Positions 40,748-50,038 of a DNA stretch of 64,000 nucleotides are shown here, piece after piece; within the stretch, counting starts at the first letter, position 1, and the number at the start of each line of letters is the position of its first letter. The notes under the pieces were generated by a model, which saw only the letters and a program-made list of their open reading frames with translations, made no database searches and was not told the origin of the DNA. Origin of the DNA: Chitinophaga barathri (GTDB lineage: Bacteria; Bacteroidota; Bacteroidia; Chitinophagales; Chitinophagaceae); contig NZ_RMBX01000007.1 of the NCBI RefSeq assembly GCF_003807585.1, positions 248,001-312,000 of the forward strand, written 5' to 3'. The position numbers and the translations under genes were made by a program.

Positions 40748-42028
40748 GTGAAAAATTTCTATCTCATACTGGTCAATGCAATTGTGGCCGCGGTGACGAA
40801 TACCTTCGTCTGGTTCGCCGTTACTTTCTGGGTGTACCTGGAAACAAGATCCGTGATGGTCACGTCTTACATGGCAGGCATTTATATCGGCACGGTCTCT
40901 TTGTCGGGTTTTTTCCTGGGCAGTATCGTGGACCGTTACCGGAAAAAGACCGCCATGCTTTTTTCGAGTATCCTCACGCTGGTGCTGTTTGTACTGGCGG
41001 GGATCGTGTATATCAGTTCGCCCGCGGCGGCTTTTAAAGACCCCAATAGTTTCCAGCTCTGGCTTTTTATCGTGTTGTGTTTGTTTGGCGTACTGGCCGG
41101 GAATATCCGGAACATCGCCCTGCCCACGATAGTGACGTTTATGGTGGAAGAAAATTCGCGGGATAAAGCAAACGGGCTGATCGGCAGCGCGAACGGCACC
41201 GCGTTTATGCTGGCTTCCATCCCCAGCGGGTTTGTGATCAGTTTTATGGGCGTGTTCTGGATGCTGGTATTCGGTATCGGGCTCACCGTAGTGGCGATCG
41301 TTCACCTGCTTTTTATCAGGGTGGAGGAAAAACAGATCGTACATGCGGAAGGGGCCAAACCGAAGATCGACATCCGTGGCACCATTAATGTGATAAAAAA
41401 CATTCCCGGCCTCTTTGGGCTGATATTTTTTAATACGTTCAACAATTTCCTCGGCGGCGTATTTATGTCGCTGATGGATGCGTACGGCCTTGCGCTGGTG
41501 TCCGCGCACGTGTGGGGCACGCTCTGGGCGGTGCTGAGCCTCGGTTTTATCGTAGGCGGGCTGGTGGTATCCAAATACGGGCTGGGCAAAAGCCCGATCA
41601 GGCTGCTGTTTTTGGCGAATATCGTGATGTGGGCGATCTGTATCTTTTTCACGATACAGGCTTCCATCCTGTTGTTGTCCATCGGTATGTTCGTTTTCCT
41701 CTGCCTCATCCCGGTAGTGGAAGCGGCGGAGCAGACCGTGATCCAGAAAGTGATCCCGCCGGACAGGCAGGGCCGCGTATTTGGTTTCGCGCAAAGTATC
41801 GAGCAGGCGGCATCACCTTTAACCGCCTTTATGATCGGGCCGATCGCGCAGTATGTTTTTATCCCGTTCATGACCACGGGCAAAGGGGTGGACATACTGG
41901 GAGGGTGGTTCGGCACAGGCATGGACCGCGGCATTGCACTGCTGTTCTCCGCGACCGGCGTACTGGGCCTGATCATCACACTGGTGGCCATGCGCACACG
42001 GGCTTACGCGAAGCTCGTAAGGATATAG
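40748..42028 (+). CDS. MFS transporter
   Basis: 426 residues with 12 predicted TM spans, starting with GTG at 40748. Motif A-like loop SIVDRYRKKTAMLF sits between TM2 and TM3, and VEAAEQTVIQKVIPPDRQGRVFGFAQSIEQ is typical of the MFS subgroup related to enterobactin/macrolide exporters (EntS/MefA-like). Substrate unknown. The gene has no adjacent regulator; the following DinB gene begins 34 bases later. Confidence 0.88.
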   Translation: MKNFYLILVNAIVAAVTNTFVWFAVTFWVYLETRSVMVTSYMAGIYIGTVSLSGFFLGSIVDRYRKKTAMLFSSILTLVLFVLAGIVYISSPAAAFKDPNSFQLWLFIVLCLFGVLAGNIRNIALPTIVTFMVEENSRDKANGLIGSANGTAFMLASIPSGFVISFMGVFWMLVFGIGLTVVAIVHLLFIRVEEKQIVHAEGAKPKIDIRGTINVIKNIPGLFGLIFFNTFNNFLGGVFMSLMDAYGLALVSAHVWGTLWAVLSLGFIVGGLVVSKYGLGKSPIRLLFLANIVMWAICIFFTIQASILLLSIGMFVFLCLIPVVEAAEQTVIQKVIPPDRQGRVFGFAQSIEQAASPLTAFMIGPIAQYVFIPFMTTGKGVDILGGWFGTGMDRGIALLFSATGVLGLIITLVAMRTRAYAKLVRI

Positions 42029-42061
42029 GTTAGAATTATTTTTCAATAAAAACATTTCATT

Positions 42062-42577
42062 ATGGAAACGCTTACTATTTCACCGGTTCAACAGGGCACA
42101 TTGAATGCCCAACTGGCGATGTACGATCTGCACACACTGTTGTTCAACAACGTGCTGGATAGCATGACGGACAAGGATGCGCACAACCGCCTTGGCACAA
42201 AGGCCAATCACCCCGCATGGCTGGCGGGCAGCCTGGTGCAGGAAAGATTTGCGATGGCGAACGTGCTGGGCGTGGATAAAACCCAGCAAAAGGAAGCGAA
42301 CGACCTGTTCAAAGACCATGCTGGTATCAAAGATGGCGTTACCTATCCTTCTCTCGATTCTTACCGTGAAGACTGGAATCTGATCTCCCCGCTGCTGCGC
42401 CACGCGCTGGCCAATGCCACGCCGGACCAGCTGAACGGACCGGATCCCTTCGGTATGGGCGAAGACATGAAACTGCTGGATGTAATGACCTACTGTATGG
42501 ACAGGGAATCGTATTGCATCGGGCAGCTGGGTTTATTCCGCCGCCTGCTGGGTTATCCGGCGATGCGTTATCAATAA
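42062..42577 (+). CDS. DinB-family protein
   Basis: 171 residues. A four-helix bundle of the DinB/YfiT type: LAMYDLHTLLFNNVLDSM, KANHPAWLAGSLVQERFAMAN with the first metal-ligand His, and MTYCMDRESYCIGQLGLFRRL at the C-terminal helix where a His would be common. Only one conserved His is clearly seen, so metal binding is uncertain. DinB proteins are often thiol- or metal-dependent transferases; no substrate is indicated. Confidence 0.8.
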   Translation: METLTISPVQQGTLNAQLAMYDLHTLLFNNVLDSMTDKDAHNRLGTKANHPAWLAGSLVQERFAMANVLGVDKTQQKEANDLFKDHAGIKDGVTYPSLDSYREDWNLISPLLRHALANATPDQLNGPDPFGMGEDMKLLDVMTYCMDRESYCIGQLGLFRRLLGYPAMRYQ

Positions 42578-42589
42578 AAATGCCGCATC

Positions 42590-43138
42590 ATGCAGAAATT
42601 ATTTGTATCCAACGCATGTACCCTGGACGGTATGATGGCCGGGCCGAACGGAGAGCTGGACTGGATGAAGGTAGACGAAGAGTTCGACAACTATTCCGAA
42701 GAAATGCTGGAAAGCGCGGACACGCTTGCCTTCGGCAGGAAGACCTATCAGCTGATGGAGAGCTACTGGCCGGGAAACAAAGAAGGAAGCGATCACGTAA
42801 CCGGGCTGATGAATTCCCTGCATAAGGTTGTTTTTACCAAAACGTTGAAAACAACAGATTGGAACAATGTAGATATCCTTTCAGGAGAGATCGGCGGGGA
42901 AGTAAAACGGCTGAAGGAAAAGGACGGCAGAGGTATTGCCCTGCTGGGCAGCGGCGAGATCGTGACCGCTTTGACAAAACTGAAGCTGGTAGACGAATAC
43001 AGGCTGATCTTATCCCCGGTGGTGCTGGGCAAAGGCAAGCCGCTGTTTCCCGGTATGGATGAGCCGGTTGACCTGCAGCTGGTACATACCCGGACTTTTA
43101 AATCCGGGAAGATGATACTTACTTATCACCCGTTGTAG
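42590..43138 (+). CDS. Dihydrofolate reductase/RibD C-terminal-like protein
   Basis: 182 residues. It has the RibD_C fold signatures NACTLDGMMAGPNGELDWM, ADTLAFGRKTYQLMESYWPG, LLGSGEIVTALTKLKLVDEYRLILSPVVLGKGKPLFPG. These proteins bind NADPH; the actual reaction in this branch is unknown. Starts 12 bases after the DinB stop, likely the same operon. Its 3' end overlaps the AraC gene by 20 bases on the opposite strand. Confidence 0.9.
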   Translation: MQKLFVSNACTLDGMMAGPNGELDWMKVDEEFDNYSEEMLESADTLAFGRKTYQLMESYWPGNKEGSDHVTGLMNSLHKVVFTKTLKTTDWNNVDILSGEIGGEVKRLKEKDGRGIALLGSGEIVTALTKLKLVDEYRLILSPVVLGKGKPLFPGMDEPVDLQLVHTRTFKSGKMILTYHPL

Positions 43139-44141
43139 TTTTTTGATAGGCGGCGGGTGTAATGCCCGTCCAACGTTTGAATGCCCTCAGGAAAGCGCTG
43201 GGCTCATTGTAGCCGAGAATGTACGCAATGTCTTTCACCTGGTAGTTGCCGGATTGGAGGTAATGCTCCGCCAGCGTTTTCCTGACGGATTCAACGATCT
43301 GTATAAATGTGACCCCCTCTTCTTTTAGCTTCCGCTGGAGATTCCGCGGGCTGATATTAAAGTTCGCCGCCACCGCTTCCAGTGAAAGAGCATAGAGATA
43401 GGAATTTGTGAGGAGGTAATTGTAGATCCTGGCTTCGAGGGATCCCGCTTCTTCTTCTCCTTTTATCAGGCCCTGTACTTTGCCCAGTAAATAATTTTGC
43501 AGCTCGTAATTCGCCGTGAGAATGGACAGGTTCAGCATGGAATTATCCAGCTCTATGGCAAGCTCCCCGGTTTTTTTCTTTATGGGGCCGCGCAGTACCC
43601 TGGCATATTCCGCCGCATCTTCCACGGCGTAGGGTAACTGCACAGATATTGGTTCCACTTTTTGCAGCAGCAGCCCGTCCAGCTCATGTACAACAAACAC
43701 GGCCAGGAAATCCGCCATGTGCCTGAAGGTACTCGGCGAAGCAGCGGACTTTTTCGCATCCGCATTAAACTGTACCGTGAACGTCTTTTTATGATGATTG
43801 ACCTGCATCCTGAAAATATCCGTGAGCAAAGGCGTCATGGCGCCCGCGTTTGAAAGCGCTTCCCCTACTGAATTACTCGTTTGTATGATCTGCCCCACCA
43901 CGCCCAAAGCCGCCAGCTGCATGGATTCCCCGAAGTGCAGCCCGAACAGTCCGTCGTTGCTCAGGTGCGCCGCATTTTTCCAGAGATTATTGATCTGCGC
44001 CGCATTCAGCGGAAGCCTGCCCTGTTTCAGCAAAGCCTTATAATCAATCCCGGAAAGCTTGCAAAGCCGTTGCGGCTTCACATCCCGTTGGGCGGCATAT
44101 GCCAGCAGCGCCAGTATGAATTGTTTCTGAAAATCTTCCAT
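43119..44141 (-). CDS. AraC-family regulator with arabinose-binding-like domain
   Basis: 340 residues: PF12625-type N-terminal ligand domain (residues about 30-215; FGESMQLAALGVVGQIIQTSNSVGEAL) and a C-terminal HTH_18 (NFNISPRNLQRKLKEEG and VKDIAYILGYNEPSAFLRAFKRWTGITPAAY). The ATG at 44141 (MEDFQKQFIL) is the likely start; the frame is open to 44300 but that part would cover the divergent promoter region. Divergent to a small membrane protein gene, with a direct-repeat operator and promoter between them, so it most likely controls that gene and itself. Confidence 0.9.
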   Translation of the reverse strand: MEDFQKQFILALLAYAAQRDVKPQRLCKLSGIDYKALLKQGRLPLNAAQINNLWKNAAHLSNDGLFGLHFGESMQLAALGVVGQIIQTSNSVGEALSNAGAMTPLLTDIFRMQVNHHKKTFTVQFNADAKKSAASPSTFRHMADFLAVFVVHELDGLLLQKVEPISVQLPYAVEDAAEYARVLRGPIKKKTGELAIELDNSMLNLSILTANYELQNYLLGKVQGLIKGEEEAGSLEARIYNYLLTNSYLYALSLEAVAANFNISPRNLQRKLKEEGVTFIQIVESVRKTLAEHYLQSGNYQVKDIAYILGYNEPSAFLRAFKRWTGITPAAYQKTTTGDK

Positions 44142-44183
44142 GCTCCAATTTTCTTCAAAGGTAATAGTGAATAAGATGAAGAT

Positions 44184-44219
44184 AACCCGATTGTCGTGAA
44201 ATGACAACCCGTTGTCGTG
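44184..44219. promoter_or_regulatory. AraC-type direct-repeat operator
   Basis: AACCCGATTGTCGTG (44184-44198) and AACCCGTTGTCGTG (44206-44219) are near-identical; TTGTCGTG recurs exactly 21 bases apart, i.e. two helical turns. This spacing is typical of AraC-family sites. It lies directly upstream of the -33 region of the 44251 promoter, as an activator site should. Confidence 0.6.
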
Positions 44220-44250
44220 TAAAGGTAACTGGCAGGCGGTATGCCGGTAG

Positions 44251-44258
44251 TAGTTTTG
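44251..44258 (+). promoter_or_regulatory. -7 element TAGTTTTG of the small membrane gene
   Basis: TAGTTTTG 48 bases upstream of the ATG at 44306, without a good TTG -33 element. The AraC repeats end 32 bases before it, which suits activation. Confidence 0.5.
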
Positions 44259-44305
44259 TATCAACAAATCAAACCATTTACAAACACAAACTAAAACCAA
44301 TTACC

Positions 44306-44683
44306 ATGATACCTTTAACCACCACCATGCAGATCAATGCTATTTCTTCAGGCGCTACCGGCGCAGGACTGATTGCCCTGGCCAAACCTATTGCAGGGAT
44401 CTTCGGAGTGACGCAGACCGTTCCTTTTATTTTCGTGGGTGCGTTCCTTGTATTGTTTGCCACGCTTGTATTTGCGGTTAGCAAAGGCAAGCCGGTGAAC
44501 CCCGGCGCGGTAAAGTTCGTGATCCTCCTGGATACTTTGTGGGTGGCCGGCAGCGCATTGGCGATCGTGATGCTTTTTCCCGTGATCTCAGGCCTGGGCA
44601 GCCTGCTGATTGCCGGCGTTGCACTTTGGGTGGCAGCTATGGCCTGGTTGCAGAAAAAAGGCCTGGCGATGATCAACGCGTAA
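44306..44683 (+). CDS. Four-TM small membrane protein
   Basis: 125 residues with four hydrophobic segments (approximately 10-30, 37-57, 67-87, 90-112) separated by short loops; basic VSKGKPVNPG loop after TM2. No known catalytic motif. The ATG at 44306 is used because the frame upstream covers the regulatory region. It is divergent from and probably activated by the AraC regulator. Function unknown. Confidence 0.8.
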   Translation: MIPLTTTMQINAISSGATGAGLIALAKPIAGIFGVTQTVPFIFVGAFLVLFATLVFAVSKGKPVNPGAVKFVILLDTLWVAGSALAIVMLFPVISGLGSLLIAGVALWVAAMAWLQKKGLAMINA

Positions 44684-44697
44684 GCCTTTCATCGAGA

Positions 44698-44727
44698 GGG
44701 CCGCCCTTACCAGGCGGCCCTTTTTTG
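44698..44727 (+). terminator. Terminator of the four-TM protein gene
   Basis: GGGCCGCC pairs with GGCGGCCC, 7-base loop, then six T. Confidence 0.9.
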
Positions 44728-44812
44728 TTTGCCGTAACCAACTGTCCCATCTATGTATCACAACTTTTACACTGGTTTCTTAGGGAAGGATTTGCCGGAA
44801 TACGGCAAGGTC

Positions 44813-45679
44813 CTAATGCTGCACTTTTGTATAGACAGCCCTGTCCATAGTAATATGGAGGCGTTTTAACATTTCGGCGGGATCAAAACCGTCCTTTTGA
44901 TAGAACTCCTGCACTTTTTCTTTGGCTTTTTGCAGGGCTCCGGCGTTTTCCCAGGTTGCTATCGTAACACAGTGAAGGTTACCGTCCTTATCTGTAGAGG
45001 TGTAAGCCTCGTCCTCAATGAAGCCCGGCAGGGTTTTGATGAATTGCCGGTTGATGTTGGTCCTCTTCATGAACTCATCTTTGGCGGCGGCCGGTACCAT
45101 GAACTTGTCTATAAAACGGACCTGCTCCAGGCTTTCCTGTATAGCCGGCAGCTTGCTAATGTCCTGCGGGAGGACGCCCAGCTGCTGGAGGACGCCGAGG
45201 CGGTCCGGCTGCAGGCGGGAGCCGACGATCTTCCCTTCTTTAAAGTAATATATCGAAAGGCCGTTATTGTTCACTTTTTTATGCGTAGCCGGAATATGCA
45301 GGAACTGGTTTTGTTGTGTGCCCTCCGATATCCAGCTCACCGCGACTTTGTCGCCTTCACCCACCAGTTCGGTGATCTGCCAGATGATGTCCGGGAAAGC
45401 CTTGTTCACCGGGGCTATATTTGATTCAAAACCAGCAACGCCTTTTTCGCCCTTTGGGCCAATGTAGTTTTCTGATACAAATTCTTCCAGGATGGAGAAG
45501 TTGTTTTTATTCAACACTTCGTCGTACAGTCTGCTGATAATTTCCTTGTTGTGCCGGGTATTCATGTTGTCGGTGGTTTTGTTTGGTGAAGAAATGGGCC
45601 GGCTTCCCTGCGCGAAGCTGGCGGCGGGTATCATTAGTATGGCGAGGGAAGTGCGGATGTGGTTCAATGCGGATTTCAT
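44813..45679 (-). CDS. Exported ester-cyclase-like (SnoaL) plus monooxygenase-like (ABM) fusion
   Basis: 288 residues. Signal peptide (1-24, ending SFAQG), then a SnoaL-like polyketide/ester-cyclase domain (about 40-165; ISRLYDEVLNKNNFSILEEFV, GFESNIAPVNKAFPDIIWQI, VSWISEGTQQNQF) and a C-terminal domain like the antibiotic biosynthesis monooxygenase dimeric alpha-beta barrel (about 185-285; FMVPAAAKDEFMKRTNINRQFIK, ATWENAGALQKAKEKVQEFY). The combination in one exported protein is unusual. Its role may be handling of a small organic compound. Precedes the AraC gene at 45752 in the opposite transcription order only by 72 bases; both are on the minus strand. Confidence 0.75.
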   Translation of the reverse strand: MKSALNHIRTSLAILMIPAASFAQGSRPISSPNKTTDNMNTRHNKEIISRLYDEVLNKNNFSILEEFVSENYIGPKGEKGVAGFESNIAPVNKAFPDIIWQITELVGEGDKVAVSWISEGTQQNQFLHIPATHKKVNNNGLSIYYFKEGKIVGSRLQPDRLGVLQQLGVLPQDISKLPAIQESLEQVRFIDKFMVPAAAKDEFMKRTNINRQFIKTLPGFIEDEAYTSTDKDGNLHCVTIATWENAGALQKAKEKVQEFYQKDGFDPAEMLKRLHITMDRAVYTKVQH

Positions 45680-45751
45680 TGTGAATAATTTCTCACAAAA
45701 TTACCGGTGCGGCGGGGGGAGGAATTGTAAAAAATCATTGATCTGGGATCT

Positions 45752-46525
45752 CTACCAGAATTGCCCGGCACTGAAAAATTCAGTGGGCGTACGGCCGGTA
45801 AACAACCGAAAATCCTTGATAAAGTGGGACTGATCAAAATAACCGGCCTCGTAGGTGGCGTCGGTGAGGGAAGGATAAGTGGGATATTTGTCGATGAGGT
45901 GCCTGAGCCGGATGATAGATGCGAATTGTTTGGGTGTGGAGCCGATCAGCGAGCGGAAACGTTTTTCAAAGGCGTCCTGGCTGATGTGCAGGGAGGCGGC
46001 CAGCTCTTTTACCCTGATCACCCCGTTCTGCTGTTTGATGATCTTCACGGCGTCACCAATGACGGGTAAGGTTTTCCGGGTGTTGAGCTTTTTCAGCAGG
46101 AAGTCTTCCGCCAGCGTTACCCTCGCGCGGTTGTGCTTTGCTTCCGCCATGCGGTCCAGTACTTCGCGGAGTTCGGCGCCTTTAAACACATTGTCCGAAG
46201 ACACGCTCCGGCCGAACAGTTCATGTGCGGGCAGGCTGGAAAATGCCGCGATGCCGCATTCGCGGAGGATCACGAGCAGGTTTGCGGTGGAGCTGGTGTA
46301 TTGAAATGTGCGGGCATGTTTCCGCAAGCCTGATATGACGGTTGCGGGGATGGTCTCTGCTGCGCCGTTGGCGGTGATCATTATATTTCCTGAAAAGCGG
46401 AAAGACAATACGAGGGAGGTGTCCGGGATGGTCTGGCTTTCCGTAGCCTGGCCGGTTTCAATGACGAGGTATTCCTTTACAAAAGGCGCCAGTGCTGCGG
46501 ACGGAATAAATCTCTCAAGTTTCAT
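45752..46525 (-). CDS. AraC-family regulator (DUF6597-type sensor domain)
   Basis: 257 residues: an N-terminal DUF6597-like domain (MKLERFIPSAALAPFVKEYLVIE) and a C-terminal double HTH (LHISQDAFEKRFRSLIGSTPKQFASIIRLR and LTDATYEAGYFDQSHFIKDFRLFTGRTPTEFF). It lies upstream of the SnoaL-ABM gene in the same direction (72 bases), so it is the best candidate regulator of that gene. Confidence 0.92.
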   Translation of the reverse strand: MKLERFIPSAALAPFVKEYLVIETGQATESQTIPDTSLVLSFRFSGNIMITANGAAETIPATVISGLRKHARTFQYTSSTANLLVILRECGIAAFSSLPAHELFGRSVSSDNVFKGAELREVLDRMAEAKHNRARVTLAEDFLLKKLNTRKTLPVIGDAVKIIKQQNGVIRVKELAASLHISQDAFEKRFRSLIGSTPKQFASIIRLRHLIDKYPTYPSLTDATYEAGYFDQSHFIKDFRLFTGRTPTEFFSAGQFW

Positions 46526-46574
46526 GTGAATGCACGTACCGGATGGTACTGCTAAGTTACGGATATTCCGGATG

Positions 46575-46603
46575 CAAAAAGGGCGCCCCTGAAGGAGCGC
46601 CCC
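46575..46603 (-). terminator. Terminator of the Oar-like receptor gene
   Basis: GGCGCTCC pairs with GGGGCGCC on the minus strand (one G-U), followed by CTTTTTG. Lies just after the receptor gene stop (46627). Confidence 0.75.
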
Positions 46604-46626
46604 GGATATTTGAATTGAGTACTAAG

Positions 46627-49600
46627 TTAGAATGCATAACGTACGCCTGCCTGGATCTGCCAGGGATTGCCGGAGGGTGTGATCACACCGGCATTGGCAT
46701 TTACGCCATAGGTGTAAGTCTGGGTGGCCTGGTTGAACCCGTTCAGGTTCAGCAGGTTGGTTTTGCCCAGCGTTTTAGCCGCACCCCAGTCTTTGTTCAG
46801 CAGGTTGGCCACGTTAAATACGTCGCCGGACACTTCGATGCTGTGCGTTTTGAAGAGTTTGAACTTCTTGCTCACGCGGAGGTCCCACACGCCGAAGAAT
46901 TTGTTTTCACCGCCGTTACGCTCGGCTACTTTGCCCATATTGTCGCGGATGTACTCCTTGATGTTTTCGCTGGCATTCGGGTTGTCCAGGATGCCTTTGA
47001 TGCCGTTGCGCAGTGCTTCGGGCACATTGGGATCGTTGATGTTGAACACGTAAGGCAGGTCGTTGGTGGCTACGAAGTCGCCATTCACGTTCCCGTTCAC
47101 AGCCAGGGTGTAGCGGGTGCCGCCAAGGCCGGAGTAACGTACGCCCACGTTCCAGCCGGCAAGGGAGGGCAGGGTGCCGTAGAATACGATCTTATGACGG
47201 AAGTGATTGTCCGAATAATTCATCAGGCTGAGGTTACGCGGGTCCTGCGGCGTCATCAGCGAGAGGGTGGCGGTATTGGCCACGTCGCCGTTGTAGGAAG
47301 TATTGTCTTTCGCCTGGTTCCAGGTGTAGCTCATAGACACTTCGCCATCGCGGAAATAACGCCAGGTCACGTCCGCCACGAAAGCGAACTGGTTCACTTT
47401 ACCGGCGCTGTTCAGCTCCAATACGCGGCCTACATTGGTGCTCTTGCGTCCTTTGGTCCAGTCGGCGGCGCCGTTTGCGGGGATGCTGTTCGCCGGAACG
47501 TATACGCCGCGGCCACCTTCGTTGCTCAGCGTGAAGTACGGCTGGTCCACCATATTCCTGTCCACATACATATAGTTGTTGCGGCCGAGGGTGGCGAAGA
47601 AGGTCACGCCGGCTTTGAGGCGTTCGCCGAAGATGTGATTGTAAGAGATGTTTGCTTTATAGATCACGGGGATGCCCGCATCTTTACCATTCATATTGAT
47701 GGTGCCGATACGCGGCAGGCCCAGCTGGTCAAACAGTTCTTTACCAGGCGCTGATGCCGGGTTTTTGCGGTATTCGATGAAATTGGGAGAGGGAACGCCC
47801 GCACCCTGGATATCGATGGACAGGATCTTGGTACCGTCAAACAACTGGTTGTTGATCATCGCGTAGTTGTTGATGTCCGATGCGAAGATGCCCGCGCCGA
47901 AGCGGAGGAAGTCGGTGTGTTTCTGGTTGATGTCCCAGTTGAACTGGATACGCGGCTGCAGCTGGAAGGTGTTGAGGCCGTTGTTCGTACTGAGGCCCAG
48001 CTCGTCGTACACGGTCTGGTTGAAGTTCGCTTCGTTCATGTACGTGGTGTAGTCCGCGCGCAGGCCCAGGATCATTTCGAGGCCTTTGCCCAGCTGCGTC
48101 TGCATCTGTGCGTACAGGCCCGCGTTGAGCACGTTCTGTTTCACGCTGTGATCGTCTGACAGGGCTACTTCACGGGCATAACGCACCGGCGTCATGTTGT
48201 CAAAGCCGGCCATCTGCTGGAAGTAGAAACGCCCGTTCAGCTCGCTGCCGTAGAGGGAGTTCAGGTGGCTGTACATGATGTCTGTACCGAAGGTAAAATT
48301 GGCTTTGTCGGTATTCATGTACACGTTGTCTACCAGCTGTACCACGTTGTTGTAGAAATGTTCGGGAGAGAAACGCTGGCCGCCGAACTGGATGGCGGTC
48401 TGTACCGCTTTTCCGTTGATGGTGGAACCGATCCTTTCAACGATGGCGCGGGGAATGTTCTGTGCGGGCAGCTGTGCATTGGGCACGCTTTCCTCGAAAG
48501 TATACAGGTGTTGCAGTTTCAGTTCGTTGGTGATCCTCGGGGTTAAAGTCGTACGCAACGTGGCCAGCAGGCTGTTGTTGAACGTGTTGGCGTCACCGTA
48601 GGATTCGTAGAGGTTGATGGCGGTATTGTCATCGCGGCCCAGCGGGTTGCGGTCGTTGATAAAGTTGTCGCGGATGGTAAGCAGGTTCTTTTCGTTCAGC
48701 TGCCAGTCTATCCTCGCGAAGATCGCGTCTGTGCCGCGTTTTTTATCGAAGGACCCGGTCTGCTGACCGCTGCCCACACCGTATTTGGTACGTGCGATGC
48801 CCAGGAACTGGTCCAGGGTGGCCTGAGTGATGTTCAGCCGGGCTTCGTCTTCGGGACTTTTGATGTCCGCGATGAACAGCGGGCGGGAATCCGCCTGGCG
48901 GTCCCAGGTGAAGAAGAAGTGCGCTTTGTTTTTGATGATGGGGCCGCTCAGTGAGAAGCCGTATTGATTAGTAGAGAAGTCGTTCACACGTTTTGCGCCG
49001 CGGATGTCGTAGTTACTGCTGAGGAAGTCCGCGCGGCCATAGATGAATGCGCTGCCGCTCCAGGTGTTGGTACCTGATTTGGTAACGGAGCTGATCGTAC
49101 CGCCACCGCTGCGGCCGTAGGTTACATCGTACTGGTTCGTTACGATCTTAAATTCCCGGATGGCTTCCATGGAAAGGATGTAAGGGGCGCCGGTGCGGCT
49201 GTTTGACCCGCCGCCTGAGGTAGGATTGCGGGCAGTGGTGCCGTCGATCGTGAAGTTGGTGGAAGAAGCCAGCTGGCCGGAGAGGTTGTTCCCGCGGCTG
49301 AGGGGGGACAGATCGATCAGGCTGGTGAAATTCCTTCCGTTCACCGGCAGGCGGGAGATGTCCCTTGCGGTAACGGTGGTGGCTGCACCGAAGTTGTCCC
49401 GTTTGTTGCGCAGCGCGTTCCCGACCACTTTTACTTCATTGATGGTCACGGACGATGGCTGCATTTCCACATTCACCCTGAGCACGTCGCCCTGGTTGAG
49501 GGAATAACCTTCCATTTTTTCGTCAGCATACCCCATAAAAGTTACGATAACCGTGTAGGGGCCGCCAAGCGGCATTTCCCGGAAATGGTATTCACCTTTG

Positions 49601-49785
49601 GCGTTGGTAACGGTACGGCTGGTGAAACCGGTACTTTCATTCCGCACCAGTACCGATGCGCCGGGAATGAGTTGTTTCTTATCATCGGAAACAACTCCGA
49701 AAACGGAGGCCTGCGTGGTTTGCGCCCTGAGTTGGGAGCTGAAAAGACCGGCAAGGCAGCATAATAGCAATAGGATTTTTTTCAT
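46627..49785 (-). CDS. Oar-like TonB-dependent receptor
   Basis: 1052 residues. Signal peptide (ending LRAQT) then a carboxypeptidase-like regulatory domain (about 25-105; VSDDKKQLIPGASVLVRNES) and the plug (NEVKVVGNALRNKRDNFGAATTVTAR is close to the TonB-plug pattern). The region NPTSGGGSNSRTGAPYILSMEAIREFKIVTNQYD is the Oar-type signature. The barrel ends GVRYAF. There is no SusD partner and no STN domain, so it is a stand-alone transporter (Oar-type) of peptides or other ligands. Divergent from the sigma factor at 50039. Confidence 0.92.
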   Translation of the reverse strand: MKKILLLLCCLAGLFSSQLRAQTTQASVFGVVSDDKKQLIPGASVLVRNESTGFTSRTVTNAKGEYHFREMPLGGPYTVIVTFMGYADEKMEGYSLNQGDVLRVNVEMQPSSVTINEVKVVGNALRNKRDNFGAATTVTARDISRLPVNGRNFTSLIDLSPLSRGNNLSGQLASSTNFTIDGTTARNPTSGGGSNSRTGAPYILSMEAIREFKIVTNQYDVTYGRSGGGTISSVTKSGTNTWSGSAFIYGRADFLSSNYDIRGAKRVNDFSTNQYGFSLSGPIIKNKAHFFFTWDRQADSRPLFIADIKSPEDEARLNITQATLDQFLGIARTKYGVGSGQQTGSFDKKRGTDAIFARIDWQLNEKNLLTIRDNFINDRNPLGRDDNTAINLYESYGDANTFNNSLLATLRTTLTPRITNELKLQHLYTFEESVPNAQLPAQNIPRAIVERIGSTINGKAVQTAIQFGGQRFSPEHFYNNVVQLVDNVYMNTDKANFTFGTDIMYSHLNSLYGSELNGRFYFQQMAGFDNMTPVRYAREVALSDDHSVKQNVLNAGLYAQMQTQLGKGLEMILGLRADYTTYMNEANFNQTVYDELGLSTNNGLNTFQLQPRIQFNWDINQKHTDFLRFGAGIFASDINNYAMINNQLFDGTKILSIDIQGAGVPSPNFIEYRKNPASAPGKELFDQLGLPRIGTINMNGKDAGIPVIYKANISYNHIFGERLKAGVTFFATLGRNNYMYVDRNMVDQPYFTLSNEGGRGVYVPANSIPANGAADWTKGRKSTNVGRVLELNSAGKVNQFAFVADVTWRYFRDGEVSMSYTWNQAKDNTSYNGDVANTATLSLMTPQDPRNLSLMNYSDNHFRHKIVFYGTLPSLAGWNVGVRYSGLGGTRYTLAVNGNVNGDFVATNDLPYVFNINDPNVPEALRNGIKGILDNPNASENIKEYIRDNMGKVAERNGGENKFFGVWDLRVSKKFKLFKTHSIEVSGDVFNVANLLNKDWGAAKTLGKTNLLNLNGFNQATQTYTYGVNANAGVITPSGNPWQIQAGVRYAF

Positions 49786-50038
49786 AATGTTTTGTTAAAA
49801 CAGCGTGAAATTAGTGGTTCGTGGAACAGTGCGATAGTATCAAGCACAATGATAACTCTAATTTAATACACATCGGCATCCGATGTTACTAAGTTAAACT
49901 TGGTATATTGCTGATACGATGTCCTTGAAAGTATAAGTGGTTGATTATTATATAATAACATGAAGGGCTTTAAAATCCGGGAAATAATCCGGGAAATTTT
50001 TTAAAATTGTCACGTACAAAATGCCGTGATTGCGGGGA
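49786..50038. other. Divergent intergenic region
   Basis: 253 bases between the Oar-like receptor and the second sigma gene. It is AT-rich in the middle. A direct repeat ATCCGGGAAAT occurs as two copies close together around 49975-49998. No full TAnnTTTG promoter is recognised. Confidence 0.4.

Noticed and set aside
46543..47754. 403-codon plus-strand frame
   Set aside because: Opposite the Oar-like TonB receptor; composition typical of antisense shadow.
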